From contig CM033107.1 of NCBI GenBank assembly GCA_019321725.1, forward strand, positions 16,173,445 to 16,237,444: 64,000 bases of DNA, read 5' to 3'. This stretch comes from Paulownia fortunei. Lineage: Eukaryota; Streptophyta; Magnoliopsida; Lamiales; Paulowniaceae. A program made the position numbers and the translations under genes. Numbering within the stretch: the stretch's first letter is position 1; the number at the start of each line of letters is the position of its first letter. The notes under the pieces are model-generated. The model worked only from the letters and a program-made list of their open reading frames with translations. It was not told the DNA's origin and did no database searches. Below are positions 1 to 12,439 of the stretch, one piece after another.

Positions 1-21
1 CGCTCACACATATCCGTCCAT

Positions 22-833
22 CTAAACGTCACCCCTTTTCTGGTTAATTGTGTCAATGGCATAGCAATCTTGGAGAACCCCTCCACAAATCTTCGTAGGC
101 TGCATCCAGTTGTTGATAGCTTCAACTTTACTTGGATCTACTGATATTCCCGCTCCTGATATAACATGTCCCAGGAATACCACACGATCTAACCAGAACT
201 CGCATTTCTTGAATTTGGCGTATAACTGCTTCGCTTTCAGGACCTCTAGTACTTGTGTTAAATGTGCGGCATGCTCTTCTTTAGTTCTGGAGTAAACTAG
301 AATGTCATCGATGAACACAATAACAAATTTATCCAGAAACTCCTTAAACACTCTATTCATCAGATCCATGAATGCTGCTGGAGCGTTAGTCAATCCGAAC
401 GGCATCACCAAAAATTCATAGTGCCCATATCTTGTACTAAATGCCGTCTTGGGGATATCCTCTTCCTTTATTTTCAGTTGATGGTACCTGGAGCGTAAGT
501 CAATCTTTGAAAATATTACGGCACCCTGAAGCTGGTCAAATAAATCATCGATTCTGGGTAATGGATATTTATTCTTAATCGTGACCCTATTCAACTCTCG
601 ATAATCGATGCACAGTCTCATGGTGCCATCCTTCTTACGTACAAACAGAACTGGTGCTCCCCAAGGTGAAAAGCTCGGTCTGATGAATCCCTTGTCCAAC
701 AAGTCCTGCAATTGTACTTTCAATTCTTTCAACTCCAAGGGAGCCATTCTGTAGGGAGTTTTGAAATTGGAGACGTTCCTGGTTGTATGTCAATAACAAA
801 CTCTATTTCACATCTGGTGGCAGTCCCGGGAGA
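22..833 (-). pseudogene. pol: gypsy reverse transcriptase (pol fragment)
   Basis: The minus-strand frame 747-22 holds a clear gypsy RT: the LDKGFIRPS block, [24 protein letters not shown], the [13 protein letters not shown] block and the catalytic FIDDILVYS, so the two aspartates are intact. It ends in WMQPT and then shifts frame into what should be the [11 protein letters not shown] block. About 15-20 residues (the usual RSFLGLAGYY stretch) are missing, so a small deletion with frameshift lies near position 105. Bases 748-833 encode a degenerate linker (DLPGLPPDV, then a stop) joining protease to RT. The apparent ATG at 747 is just the conserved Met in the YRMAP motif, not a true start. The gene continues past the window edge. 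Confidence 0.93.
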
Positions 834-1357
834 TCATCTTTGAGAATACTCAGATGTTCCTCGCACACTCACCAAGTACCCTTCGCAACCATCATCGAGT
901 AATCGTTGTGCCTTCACTGCTGAAATCATAGGGAATTTGAAATTCTTCACAATGCTGGCAAATGTGAAAGACTCTTTTCCAGAAAGTTGAAATGTCACTG
1001 TCTTTTCCTTACAGTCGATAGTAGCCCCATACTTTGACAACCAATCCATGCCCAAAATAACATCGTAATCATTCATATCCAGTACAATCAAATCAGCATG
1101 TAATTCTCTACTTCAACAAGTATAGCACAAGCTCTCAAAATCCGATCTTGTCTAGCATCTCCAGAGGGGACTGTTACACTATAACTGATTTCTGCTACAT
1201 CTGGTATTCTACCCAGCCTCTTCACGTACTCAGTGGATGCAAATGAATGCGTGGCTCCAGAATCAAATAACACAAGTGTTGGAACACTAGAAATATAAAG
1301 TTTACCTGTTACCACCGATGGATTTGCCTCTGCATCCGCCCTGGTCATGGTGAACAC
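834..1357 (-). pseudogene. pol: gypsy aspartic protease region
   Basis: Two overlapping minus-strand frames (1357-1088 and 1091-834) together form a retropepsin region. The active site reads DSGATHSF and is intact. Downstream are the VPSGD block and, in the second frame, the VILGMDWLSKYGATIDC block that closes the protease domain. One frame change near 1090 separates the two halves. The domain follows the gag zinc knuckle and precedes the RT, as expected for Ty3/gypsy. The enzyme would process the Gag-Pol polyprotein, but this copy cannot make a continuous product. Confidence 0.9.
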
Positions 1358-2408
1358 CTTGGCTGGTACATTCCTTGGCTGGTCTGATTTTGTTTACCTG
1401 GGCAAAATTTAGCAATATGTCCAGTATTCCGCATCGAAAGCACGTCCTGGTATCTATATAGCAGCTTTCTACACCATAGCTTCTAGCATCGGTGCTTTTT
1501 CTTGTTCGACCACGGCCTCTTACTTTGACCTTCTTGTTGTTGGCCTCATTCTTCTTGAAATTTAAATCCTGAGCTTCTGTATTTGGATCGGCTTCTGCAT
1601 TTGAACCGGCCTCTTTTGCCCCACAGTCCATCTCTGTCCCTACTGTCTGAATTGCTGTCGAGCCTCCTGTGCACGAGCGATTCTCAATTCAGCCTATTCT
1701 GCCACTAGCGCCCTCTCAGCCACCTGTGAAAATGTCACCCCTTGAGTACCCGCCATATTCACATCCCAGTATAACTCTGGCCTCAAACCCTCCAGAAATC
1801 TCTCTACTTTCAGTGCTTCAGTGCTGACCATGTGCGTAGCAAACCTGGACAGTTGTTCAAATTTACGAATATATTCCCCAACAGTCATCGCTCCTTGTCG
1901 CAGTTGTATAAACTCATTCATCTTCATCATGCGAACTGGGCCGTGAAATATTTATTTCGGAATAACTCCTTGAATCTATCCCAGCTCATGGTAGTAATGT
2001 CCTCTATGCTGCTGATCATGTCCCACCAATGGCCTGCACTACCGCGAAGCATGAAAGTGGCACACATTACCCTCTCCTCTACTGGCACCCTGCTGTACTG
2101 GAACATATTTCCAGGGTCCTCAACCAGTCCTCTGCAGCGGTAGGATCAATAGCATCCTCAAATGTTGGGGATCCAGCCTCCTAAATCGTTCTCCCACCAT
2201 ATATATATAGTCCGCCCGCTGTTGGTTTACCTCCACCCGCGGTTGCTCACCATTATCCCTCTGCTGAATCAATTGTGAATCTGTTTGGACTGTCGTTCAA
2301 TCAACTCTGTTAACCGGTTAATCATGGTATCTCGATCATTAACCGGAGTGGGTGTCTCACTCTCTGCGCTCTGGCACCACCACTGCTCTCACCACGAGTT
2401 CTCACCAT
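1302..2408 (-). pseudogene. gag: gypsy gag (capsid and zinc knuckle)
   Basis: Gag probably starts at the ATG whose complement is 2406-2408 (MVRTRGESSGGARA), then degrades through stops. Recognisable capsid pieces include GHWWDMISSIEDITTMSWDRF (about 2050-1970) and TVGEYIRKFEQLSRFA (about 1900-1845), typical of the Retrotrans_gag family. Near 1440-1400 the zinc knuckle begins CFRCG but a one-base frameshift breaks the rest of the CX2CX4HX4C pattern; the adjacent frame encodes the missing TGHIAKFC. Gag would form the virus-like particle and bind element RNA. Multiple stops make this copy non-functional. Confidence 0.85.
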
Positions 2409-2559
2409 TTTGCAGCGCTGTTTTACACAAGTTTGACAACATATGGCCAATATAATTCATGGAATATGTAATGCAATATATGATAATGTAAAACTTACTG
2501 GCGTGGCTGCGCTCCGCAAGTTCTAAGATCATGTACATGGACAGTCTACAGAATCAAGA

Positions 2560-2577
2560 CTTGGGCTCTGATACCAC
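2560..2577 (-). promoter_or_regulatory. primer binding site (initiator tRNA-Met)
   Basis: On the minus strand this reads TGGTATCAGAGCCCAAGTC, three bases after the LTR end. TGGTATCAGAGCC is the complement of the plant initiator-Met tRNA 3' end, the standard minus-strand primer for many plant LTR elements. It fixes the LTR boundary at 2580. Confidence 0.9.
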
Positions 2578-2579
2578 TC

Positions 2580-4294
2580 TGTAACACCCCCATTACTACA
2601 CAACTATATATATAATATAATTTGACATGATAGAACCTGTGTGCATGCATGGGATTTTTTTTTTTTGTAACACTTTAAGAAAAGATAAATCACTTCTTAC
2701 ATGCACAACCCTATTTAAAATACTTTCTCACACGTCATGTATATAGCAGGATCAATATTTATATAAAAGCACAACACCCACAACGACCCAATATTTACAT
2801 ACTTATTTACAGTAAAGTTTTAAAAGCGAAATATAGTACCAGTCTAAAAATATAATACAACAGACTCAAAATATAACAAGCCAACAAAATAGCCCAACAG
2901 GTCGTCATCCATGTACACACTCTCTCAGACACCTGTAGGAGCTCCAACCGCCACCCAGCCAATAAAAGATGCTTCAAGCATCGTCGTACTCACCTACAAT
3001 GCATAAACTATATGAGCTAATGCTCAACAAGTAAAGATTATGCATGTCAAAGAATAATTCACAATATCAAGTCATGCATCTCAAAATGCTATGCCCACAA
3101 TGCAATTTTATGCATCAAATATTTCTCTCAAAATTATTTCTCTTGGGCCCCTGACCAACGCTACTATCCCATACACCAGAAAAGAGCTCTGTACACCGCC
3201 ATAGTCCAATGGCCAATAATCATATAAGCATGCAAATCCATGCATACTCATACGCATGCAAATCCATGCACGCGAACCTGCAAATCCATGCATAAAACCA
3301 TGCAAATCCATGCATGCTTCGGCACACTATAGTGGTCAGCAAAATATTTTCTTTCTCAGAATCATGCCGTGCAATGCAAGATTTATCACAATGCTCGTAT
3401 ATGATGCATGCACGTGCCAATGCCCATGTATGTATGCTCAATGGACAATGAATGATAGTAATGTGTGTCCTCTGCTTGCACATATGATTTATGGTTACAT
3501 ATAAATCACACATTTACTATGTCTTACATTGTAGTTGCAAATGAATCTTTACTTACCTTTCACTTGGTTGGTGGCTTAGTCTAGATTTGTTTATTGTTCT
3601 CCTCCAATCTTAGATGTAAAATAGCCTGTAATATTACCAACATCAAGCACCATTCCTAATTTGCAAGTTGAAAGCATAAAATATCATACTAAGACCTTAA
3701 ACACCAAGCTATCTAGGTTTTACAAACTAGAACCAATCTAGTCCCTCCAATACCTTAATTTCTCATCTTAGATACATGTAAACATCATATAATTGAAGTA
3801 TTATAACTCTAATATCATGTACCTAATTGTTAACACTCAATAGCAACATGTCTAGGTTGAAATATGCTAAGTTATCAAATATGGACAGATTCACATTTTC
3901 ATATTTACTTGCTGTCCAATTTAGTTGCATGATAATTTTGACATCCCTAAACATATCCAATCACTCCCAAATTTTTACCACACTTAGATAACATATATAT
4001 AAATGTAACCATATCATAGAATTGATAAAACTCATGGATATAGCTTCCCAAGTTCAGCTCTCTTCACAACATACTGAAACAAATTATTTTCCTACCGTGA
4101 CAGTTTTGCACACTTCATGACATTAATGGTTTTGGCACCCTTACATATATTCAATCTCTCCCAACTTTTTACCATATACACAGAGACCACCAGGTTATAT
4201 TCTTTCCAAAACTAATGGATTTAGCTCCCCTAATTTAGTCTCTTCACAACACACCAAAACAGATTTTGCTACTTTGGCAGTTTGAGTGTTTCTC
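2580..4294 (-). repeat. 5' LTR of the Tekay-like element, truncated
   Basis: The plus-strand end is TGTAACACCCCC, which is the LTR 3' terminus (TGTTACA) on the minus strand, next to the primer site. The sequence aligns along its length with the LTR at 43735-46719, including the CATGCA-rich block, until the words TTTGAGTGTTTCTC at 4281-4294, where similarity stops. The remaining LTR 5' portion (about 1.2 kb, including the start of the LTR) is absent, so the promoter end is lost. Confidence 0.88.
3229..3320. repeat. CATGCA/ATGCAAAT array in LTR
   Basis: A run of about five imperfect units of GCAAATCCATGCA, 13-25 bases apart. It is conserved at 44384-44473 in the second LTR copy but not in the third (13767-16658). 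CATGCA is the core of the plant RY element and ATGCAAAT is an octamer; a regulatory role is only an inference. Confidence 0.75.
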
Positions 4295-5504
4295 AACTTT
4301 TCTAATGTGAGATGTGATTTTCACATTTTCAACTTTTCATATTCAACTATTATTTAAAAATGCTTACTTTATCATTAATTTCTCATTCACCCGAATTGGT
4401 TTAAAGAAATCAAATATACTAAACTTATCTACTTATGGTGTAGATTATGTTAATCAACTATATATAATTTTTATAAAATAGAATCCACTTATTTATTGGT
4501 TAAAGTTGGGTCAAAACCCAATTTTCAATACAATTTCTTATATTTTTATTTTTTTTGAAAATTTTAAACTTGTATTAATTACATGTATTTATATTTCGAT
4601 TTTGAATTTTTTTAATATTTTTAATTAATTTTTTTATCTTTTTACTTTATACATATCAATTAGTTTATTATATTACTATTTTATATTATATATTAATAAA
4701 TAAATAATTTTTATCAAACCGTATGATCAACGATTGAACGGCTTGCCATCTCATAATAAAATTATGATTATAATCCAATTAAAAAAATATTAATTTTAAT
4801 ATGTTGCAATCATTGTCAAAAACAGAAAACGATGATATCAACAATATTAAATTATCTAATATTAAACAACTGAGTGTACCAGCATGCAGATTATTTTATA
4901 GTTTTTCACATTCTTTGTAAAGTTCGAGTCATTTTGTTTGGTTGATTTTCACATTCTTAGTGAAGTTAAGTAATGCCCTCATTTTGCTTGGTTGATCAAC
5001 TCGTGAGCCAAGTTTGAAACTAATAAAATCTAGTAAGCTTCACTAATTTAAAGTATTCGGCGTTAGAATAAATTTAATTAACAAACTTTCCAACATTTTA
5101 ATATCTTTACTGTACAAAATTTTGGACGAAAATGTTTTCATTATGCGTGTTTTATGAGGCTAGTTTAATTCGTATCTATTTTAGCATTTATTTTGTCTTT
5201 TCAATCAACTGTACTTTATCGTGAAAAATTACGTGCCAATTTTTCGAATTAAGAGAAAAAAAAAGTATTATAATAACGGAATTTGAATTGTGCCAATTTT
5301 TCGAATTAAGAGAAAAAAAGTATTATAATAACGGAGTTTGAATTGAACCTTGAGCCCCATGTTGAACAAACTCATACAGCACAACTACATAGGCAGGCAC
5401 ATATATTGATACCGAATCTAAAGCATCAATACACAAAATTCTAAGTATTTGGACATAAATTATGGTTCATGAAAGTTTGCGCATATGGTTCTTTGACACC
5501 TATA
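4295..5504. other. AT-rich intergenic DNA
   Basis: I see no gene here. Composition is very AT-rich with poly-T and poly-A runs. The only structure I can support is the tandem duplication at 5233-5344. Confidence 0.6.
5233..5344. repeat. tandem duplication, 57 + 55 bp
   Basis: Two adjacent copies of a unit starting GTGCCAATTTTTCGAATTAA and ending GGA[A/G]TTTGAATT. They differ mainly in the length of an internal A run (9 versus 7) and one substitution, so the duplication is fairly recent. Confidence 0.9.
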
Positions 5505-6377
5505 GGCCACGTTTACTTTTGTTGATTAGTCTACATTTATTAAATTATCTTACCTAATTCATTGTGTACATTCCTTGATGAAGGCCCGAGTGATATCATC
5601 CAACTTGGTACTATTCACTATTTTCGTTAGATATGTCATCCCACATAAGAGGTGTGATAGAATAATCCTAACTTGTAAAGATACCAAAAAGACAAAAAAA
5701 ACCCTTTACAAATTAACAAATCTCTTGCTATCAACCTCAAAATCAAATGTATTTTTCCCAAAACTCACAAATTAGATTATGCAAATCCTTCCTACCAAGA
5801 TCACAATTTGATTAATCAGGTAGTACGTTTTTCTTTCCCATTATCACATTTTTACTTCCACTTCAGGCTGAAAATTAAGAGACTAGAAAATGGAGAAAAA
5901 AGAAAAATGGAGAGGAAAAGGCAAAGAAAAGAAAGAAAAAGGAAATGATGGGTGGTGGCGAGCGGTTGTGACAGCGACCGGCAGACAATGGCGGAGGAAA
6001 AACAAGAGAAAGGGGAAGAAGGCGGCAACTGGAGAAATGAGAAAAAAAATAGAATTGAAAAAGTGAAGACGAACAGACGAGAATAAATGGAAAAAAGGAA
6101 GAGAAAGAGAAGGAAATTAGGGCACGGTTGTATTAATGGTGAAGAAAAAGAATTGCAATAGTGAAGAAGAATGGGTAAAAGAAGAAAAATACAAAAGAAT
6201 TATAAAAATGGAAAAGAAATTAGGATAAAAGTGTATTTTGGACAATGCAATTTTAATCCTATTATCATATCATATAGAAGTACACATGATATTATTTGAC
6301 AATTTAATCTCAATTTCATATTTTATCATATTTTTTATCAATCATTTTATATCCCAACCACAAAAGTAAACGGCTCC
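5505..6377. mobile_element. possible non-autonomous PIF/Harbinger-like element
   Basis: The left end GGCCACGTTTACTTTTGT (5505-5522) is matched in inverted orientation by the right end, whose complement reads GGAGCCGTTTACTTTTGTGG (6377-6358). Both ends are flanked by ATA, which could be a 3-bp target duplication. GGCC..GTTTACTT resembles Tourist/PIF ends, whose usual duplication is TTA or TAA, so the match is not perfect. The interior is 0.87 kb with a purine-rich core (5880-6240) and no transposase. It could instead be a chance inverted repeat. Confidence 0.45.
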
Positions 6378-9300
6378 ATAATATATCTATTTATCTATCT
6401 ATATATATACACAGAAAATATATAAGCATAATATTTAATCATTACAAAGTATATATATTATTAAACAATGTTATTAAATAAAATATCTGTATATATACAT
6501 AAAGACTTACCATATACATATATCATATAATGCGAAGTATATATATTTATTTAAAATATTATTATGTATTTATGCATTTCATGTACTCATATAAATATTT
6601 CATACCCAACCTAATCATGCAATAATGTAGAGATGGGATTTTTTGAAAATTAGAATTGCTTTACAGAGATACTTCTCTGAGAATAATATATGTTTTTAGA
6701 TAACAATCCTGAAAGTGTTTGTTTTGAAAATTCATTTCAATCGTGATTTTGGAGAATTTTCTAAGACTTATACATTTTAAGGGTTTTCATTTGTGGATGC
6801 CCCACTTTAATGTTTAAGACAATATTGCTTTGGATTTTTTGAGAATAAATTGCTTGTAGGAATATGTACAATTTCTGTCTCAAAACTCGTAAAAGTGAAC
6901 ATCTCAATGGTCCTTTATATCATACTAGAAATATGACCGACCGTTGTAAGAAATAATAATTCAATTAAATTTAACAACAAATTACATAATTAATAAGAAT
7001 ACCATACATTAGTGACAACTTTTAATATAATCATATGCATCTTTATATTTCTTAATTTCTTGTAATATTTAATTTATTATTTCAAGATTGCTCTAAATGT
7101 TTTAAGATTTTTTATGATTTAATAGGTTGTAATTTATTGTAATACAAATTATTTAGAACACTTAGTGGTCAACATGCAGTACCTCAAGACAGATTATGTC
7201 AATTCCAATGCACCTGCATTGATAGTAATGTGTGATCCGGTTTTCAAGTTTGCTAAAAAAATTAGCACGGGGTGAGACTTGTGGAACTTATCATAGTGTT
7301 AACATAGAGAAATGATTTATGTGGCATTTGATAATTTTATATGTACTTAATTACAAGAACTAGGATGCACCATGAAACTCTCCACAGCAAACTTGAGGTT
7401 TTCTTTCGGAAAACCTCTCTTTCAACGCCAAAAAAACCTCGTGAAACAGTGGCTACGGATGTTGGGTTTACATTGAGTAAAAATCCTATAATACTTAAAA
7501 GTTAAAATAAGTTTTGGAGAGCGTGCAAAGAAACTTATGTATGGTGGATGATATATCATATTTTAGCAATAGAGCCATTATAGTAATTACCTGGGCAAAT
7601 TTTGTAAATGGAAACATGTAAAAGGCAATAAAAGTGAATAGGTATAAGAAATAAGGCATATTATGCCAATGCCCTCAAATTGGTTCAAATGGCATATATA
7701 CAATACGTGCAGCACTGTATCCTTCTGTCATTTCACACATATTAGAAAGACAATACTATTTATCCGTTATCCATCAATATTCAATTTTAAATATCCCTTA
7801 CAATCTCCTTTTTTTTTTTTTTTGTAAGTTGATTATTTTATTTATATTTATAATTCTTATATTTCTCTATTCTCTCAAAATTCTAACTTGACTTCACCGT
7901 CAGAAGAGTTTAGTCAAGAAATCTCCAAAGTCAAATTTTCTTTAAATTCGTCTACATCAATATAATATATAAAACTTAACTAACACCTTGAATAATACAC
8001 GTGTGCGTATATATGAAGGTTTAAATTACCTTATCCTTAAAGGGCGTGGTCCCCTCTCTTCCCATAATTACCAGACTCCTTAATTCCCCTCTCTTCCCAT
8101 CATTACCAGACTCCTTAATCCAGTGAATTACAAACTCTTTTGGGGAATCAGGACTCATCTTCGCCGGACAAGTCCTAATCTAACCCTCTGTCTCATGTAA
8201 GTGGCCAAGTCCTTAATTCCTTGTGGGCTAAATCTAAAATGGGTTTCTGGGTCACTGGTAATGTTATTATGAAATGAGGGGTAAAATTATCTTTTCTTGA
8301 AGGTTTGGGGCTGGGGGTGGAAGGGGGGCTTTGGATCACACCACACCTCACCGACTTCATTTATAATCAAGCAATAGTCGGATTATCAAACAAAGTATAC
8401 TTTTTGTTTAGTGTTCATTTCGGTACAATAATTTTTTTTATGAAGTTAATTATAACTTCTGTCAAAGCATATGCCCATGTTGACATAATAATTGGTGATA
8501 AAATAGTATTATTTCAATGAACGTTATTAGAAATGTCAAGAATACGAAGCAGCTAATAGGTAATTCAATTTAAAATTCCATACATTTGACATCATACAAA
8601 TGTATAATATTAGAATAGTTAATATATACAACTTTATTTTACGTAGGTGCAACGTTGTCTAAATTCTGAATTGTACATCTATGTCTATGTTTTTTGAATG
8701 TATTCAAATTGGCATTTATAATTAGAATTTGATACCTATATTCATTTTATCTTGCCTTCATCTTATTTGGCGAGAAAATTATTTTCTATAGTATCATAAT
8801 ATAGGGGGATTTTGCAAATTTGGTACCAAATTTTTAAAGACATTCAATCTCAATCTCATATATTAGCATTTCAATGCAATTTTGTTACCACAGTTAATTT
8901 TTTGATGAAAAATAGTATGTTCCATGATCTGACTGTTAATTCATTTATTTTGGGTGAAAATTTTATTTAATTTCTTTTTGAAAAGAAAATTAAATATGTT
9001 ATCTGTCTTTGTCTAACTCATTCAACAATTTTACATCATTTACTAATAATTGAGAGGGAAAATAGTTACCAACTTTTATTTTACATGATAAATATCTATT
9101 ACATAATGTAAATAAGGTATATAGTATGTATTATTGTATAATATAATATATTTTACAATTTACATAGTATATACATATATAGTATAAAATACAATATGCA
9201 TCTATATAACGATTATAAATATTAAACAATGCAATTTTTTCACAGAAGAGGTGTTGTCAATATAATGTAAAAGAAATTTAGCAAAAAATTTAATATAGTT

Positions 9301-11963
9301 CATAGGCAAAAATATTTATTAGTTTTGGACTTGTTTGGGAAAAATGTATGCTTAGTCCCACAGTTTGGAAGCTCTTGCAACTTTGGCACCATACTTCCAA
9401 AAAAAAAAATTCTAATTTAGTTCCATTATTTAGCTTTTTATTGTAATTGTAGCCCTAATGTCAAGTTTTAGACGGACAATTCCACTTATGTTTTTTACTC
9501 ACCAATGTGGAGAAAAGAATGGGCAGGGAAGAATTGGGCAGGCCTTTCATTTTCTAGAGGGAAAATTACTGACAACCTCCATAAAAGCTAAAATCCCAAA
9601 ATACTCATTTTTCAGCCATCTTCACATTTTCCTAATATCGAAGAGTTTGGTATTGACATCATTTGTTTTTAGTCTTGTGAGATCCCTAAAATGTGATACC
9701 CGCTGCATTTGTGACATAACTTGATTAAAATATTACACAAGAATTACTTTATTTATTCATTAATTTTTAGATAAACAATCAACAAAATACATGAGAACTC
9801 CGGGTTGAGGTGGAGACGGCGATCAAAACCTACTTTTACTACCCAAAACATTCTGACTGAGGCCTTCTTGCCATGGCCGGTCAAATTCTTAATATTAGCT
9901 CAAGGCTTGGACTATTAAATGTAAGTAAACCTAATTTAGTATTATCACTCATTCGTAAGTATTTTTGTGCTACACAACCTTATACAAAAAATTATATTTC
10001 TTTCTAGTCAAAAATATATATGGACCCTCCTCTAGGTTATGCACTCAATTACAATTTTCCATCATAAAGAGAATAAGATATTAATAATCAAGGACAATGG
10101 TATACATCTCAAATGCATATTACCATAATAGATAATTCTTAAAAATGACGATGGGGTGGGCCCAAGTTCTCGTTTAGATTGAGTTTTAACAGTATAAATG
10201 GGTTTAAGTCGGGTTTTGAATTTTTATTTTTAAATTCGACCTGACCATATCCAACCTATTTAATCTTTTTATATTATTTAAATTTATTATATATACATTT
10301 ATATGATATTATTTTTTAAATACATACATTTTTAAAAAAATTTAGTAATATTATTTTTAAAAAATATATATTTTTGAATGGGTCTACTCCTGTGTCTGGA
10401 TCTGGGTCTGAGTCATCAACAATCTTAGTGGGTGGGTCTTGAATTTTGATAAGTCCTACCAAAGCGACCCATTGACCCATTGCCAATCCTAGTAATCCCT
10501 CCATTTCATTTTTATTTATCAAATTTGATTTAGTAAGAAATTTTAGAAGAGAATTGAAAAGGTTAAAGTTTAAGTATCTTTACAATATTGTCCTAATGAT
10601 TGAAAATTAGTGGTGTTATATAGTTACTTTAAGTGATAGGGCTTCTTTGAAAAAAAAAATCAATTTTAAAAAATAAAGTCTTATTCGAAATGACCCAAAG
10701 AAGAAATACCAGTCATAAATAGAAAAAAATATAATTTATCATAATGTTTGAGAGTAGAATTCATAAAAATCCTTTTTCATTTTTAAAGTAATTGTTAAAG
10801 GGCAAGTTTAACGAAAATGATGTAGTCATGGATTAATATATCTTATGTATATGTGTTTCAGTGTTTGTTAAGGAGTTACTTGGTTCGTGCTTAAACAGAA
10901 ATAGAGACAAAATTTTTAATTTTGGCATGAGATTGAATTATTTTCTTAAAAATAATGGGTAAAGAGATACCATACGAACAATTTTTTTTTCTTTGGGCGG
11001 GGGCGGGGGTTTTAAATCTTAATATATTTTTGCTTAAATTTAATGTTTATATAGATTTGTGGAGAGCATATGTGCTCGCTCCATCCTGGCTTTAAATTGT
11101 TCAAATTTCAGTAATTTTCATTATAAAAATCCAACATAAATGTGCGAAATGCATAGGAAAATATTCAACCTTATTGTAACAGTGTTTTCTGTTCCTATAA
11201 AGTAGTTTTAATGTATACAATTTGAGCCAAGTTCGACCAACTTGTTATAAATGCATTACATAATTTATGCTTATTGGCTTAGCGGGCCAAATTCTATTGT
11301 CCCTCGAATTAAAATGGTACAAGTTAGATGAAATTCATGTTACTCTAGTTGAGCGTTGCAAACAAACGTAAATGAAAAAAGATGACCTAATTCTAAGTTA
11401 CTCATCCCTAATTTAAAATATCAACCCCATAATTAGATTATTGTGCAATATTCAGACTATTTACTTACAACATTAAATATTTTTAGTTAAAGAAACTACA
11501 CATTATATTGAAACGAGCAAGACGTTGGTTGTATTCTTCGAACGGCATTATAACAGATTTTTTTATATTTGAGTCGTTTAATAGCAATTAAAACATATAA
11601 GTTTTTTCAAATGATATATATAAAACAAGTACCATATGTAAATATGAAATTGAATTTTTTTAAGCTATTAATACAAAATTATTAATAATCCAAAAAGCCC
11701 ACACAATTTGTAGAGCTAAACTTAAATTAATCGATGTCTACTTAAAAGTTATGACTTACAAGAGGATAATAAATTCGTATTTTTCTTTTCTTATTATATA
11801 TAATGATAATCGTCATTGACGTGGACTGATTATGCGTTATAAAAAATGCCATGCTTTGCGGAGGCTGAAGAATCCCAAAATAGAACAAATGCTTCTTGAT
11901 GAAGAAAATCTATTAGAAATGCAAATAGAGGGATGGTCAATTTATTCCTTGTTTTGGGTAAAT
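6378..11963. other. AT-rich intergenic DNA without recognised genes
   Basis: I recognise no coding domain, RNA gene or complete element across this 5.6 kb. Short open frames (8305-8520, 9458-9724, and 10522-10316 on the minus strand) show no conserved motif and lie in low-complexity or repeat-like DNA. A 35-bp tandem duplication sits at 8051-8120. Bases 11822-11850 share a motif with 23852-23880 beyond the other end of the following element. Confidence 0.55.
8051..8120. repeat. tandem duplication, 2 x 35 bp
   Basis: The unit CCCCTCTCTTCCCAT[A/C]ATTACCAGACTCCTTAAT occurs twice back to back with about two differences. Confidence 0.9.
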
Positions 11964-12321
11964 TGAAATCAAGCTAAAAAAATATTAATTTTAGCCCAAT
12001 AAGGTATACAAATTCACGAGGCCCAACACATTCTAAGGGCTCATCTTGACCCAAGTCCCACATTACATACCTATAAATATATTCTATGCTCGTTTACAAG
12101 GTACATAATTTATTATGTAATTTACAACTTTAACTTCAATTACTATTTTCTCTCAAAACATGTACTGACTAAACATTCAAGGATTTTTTTCGAGACAACC
12201 TTTGTATCCCTAATTGTCTGTTCATATTATAGGCAGGAACCTCACTTTTAGACAGTCATAAGGAATGAATCAATTCTGTCACATTCTGAAAAAATCAAAC
12301 CTCGAGGTACTTACTGCATCA
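11964..12321 (+). repeat. 5' LTR of Tat-like element (358 bp)
   Basis: It starts TGAAATCAAGC and ends ACTGCATCA. It matches 23448-23798 in order along its length: AAAAAATATTAATTTTAGCC, GAGGCCCAA, the CCCACATTA block, the TATAAATA-containing segment, TTTTCTCT, CATGTACTGACT and GAATGAATCAATT. A plausible TATA box lies near 12072 (CCTATAAATATATTC). The start coordinate could be off by a few bases. Confidence 0.82.
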
Positions 12322-12341
12322 TTTGGCACCGTCCATGGACT
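12322..12341 (+). promoter_or_regulatory. primer binding site of Tat-like element
   Basis: TTTGGCACCGTCCATGGACT lies directly after the LTR and resembles the TTTGGCGCCGTCTGTGGGA leader motif of Tat-type gypsy elements, with C-to-T-type decay. Confidence 0.65.
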
Positions 12342-12439
12342 AGATCAAGAGCAAGAGATACCAACATATCTGACTGTTGCCCGGTGCTGGGGGCTAACGC
12401 AGATGGGGCTGATCAGCAACCTATTATGGTTCCACTGCA

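Larger units (their letters stand above)
1..4294 (-). mobile_element. Ty3/gypsy retrotransposon, Tekay/Del-like, partial
   Basis: Reading on the minus strand from 4294 to 1, the order is LTR, initiator-Met primer site, gag with zinc knuckle, protease, reverse transcriptase, the usual gypsy order. The element runs off the left edge of the window, so RNase H, integrase and the 3' LTR are not visible. The 5' LTR is cut at about 4294, because two other copies of the same LTR (13767-16658 inverted, 43735-46719 direct) continue for another 1.2 kb. Every coding segment carries frameshifts or stops. The Tekay/Del label is an inference from the RT and protease wording and the ~3-kb LTR. Confidence 0.9.

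Noticed and set aside
3325..3334. CACACTATAG, possible CACTA end
   Set aside because: It is inside a gypsy LTR, and the equivalent position in the other LTR copy reads CACTAGTAG; no subterminal repeats nearby.
3108..3513. Overlapping small ORFs on both strands
   Set aside because: They lie wholly in the LTR and its CATGCA repeat array, repeat in the other LTR copy (44365-44562), and have no conserved domain.
8305..8520. 71-codon plus-strand ORF
   Set aside because: Composition like surrounding AT-rich DNA, no motif, no neighbour context.
10316..10522. 68-codon minus-strand ORF with acidic DSDPDPDTG segment
   Set aside because: It reads from low-complexity GGGTCTGGATCTGGGTC-type repeat DNA common in plant intergenic sequence.
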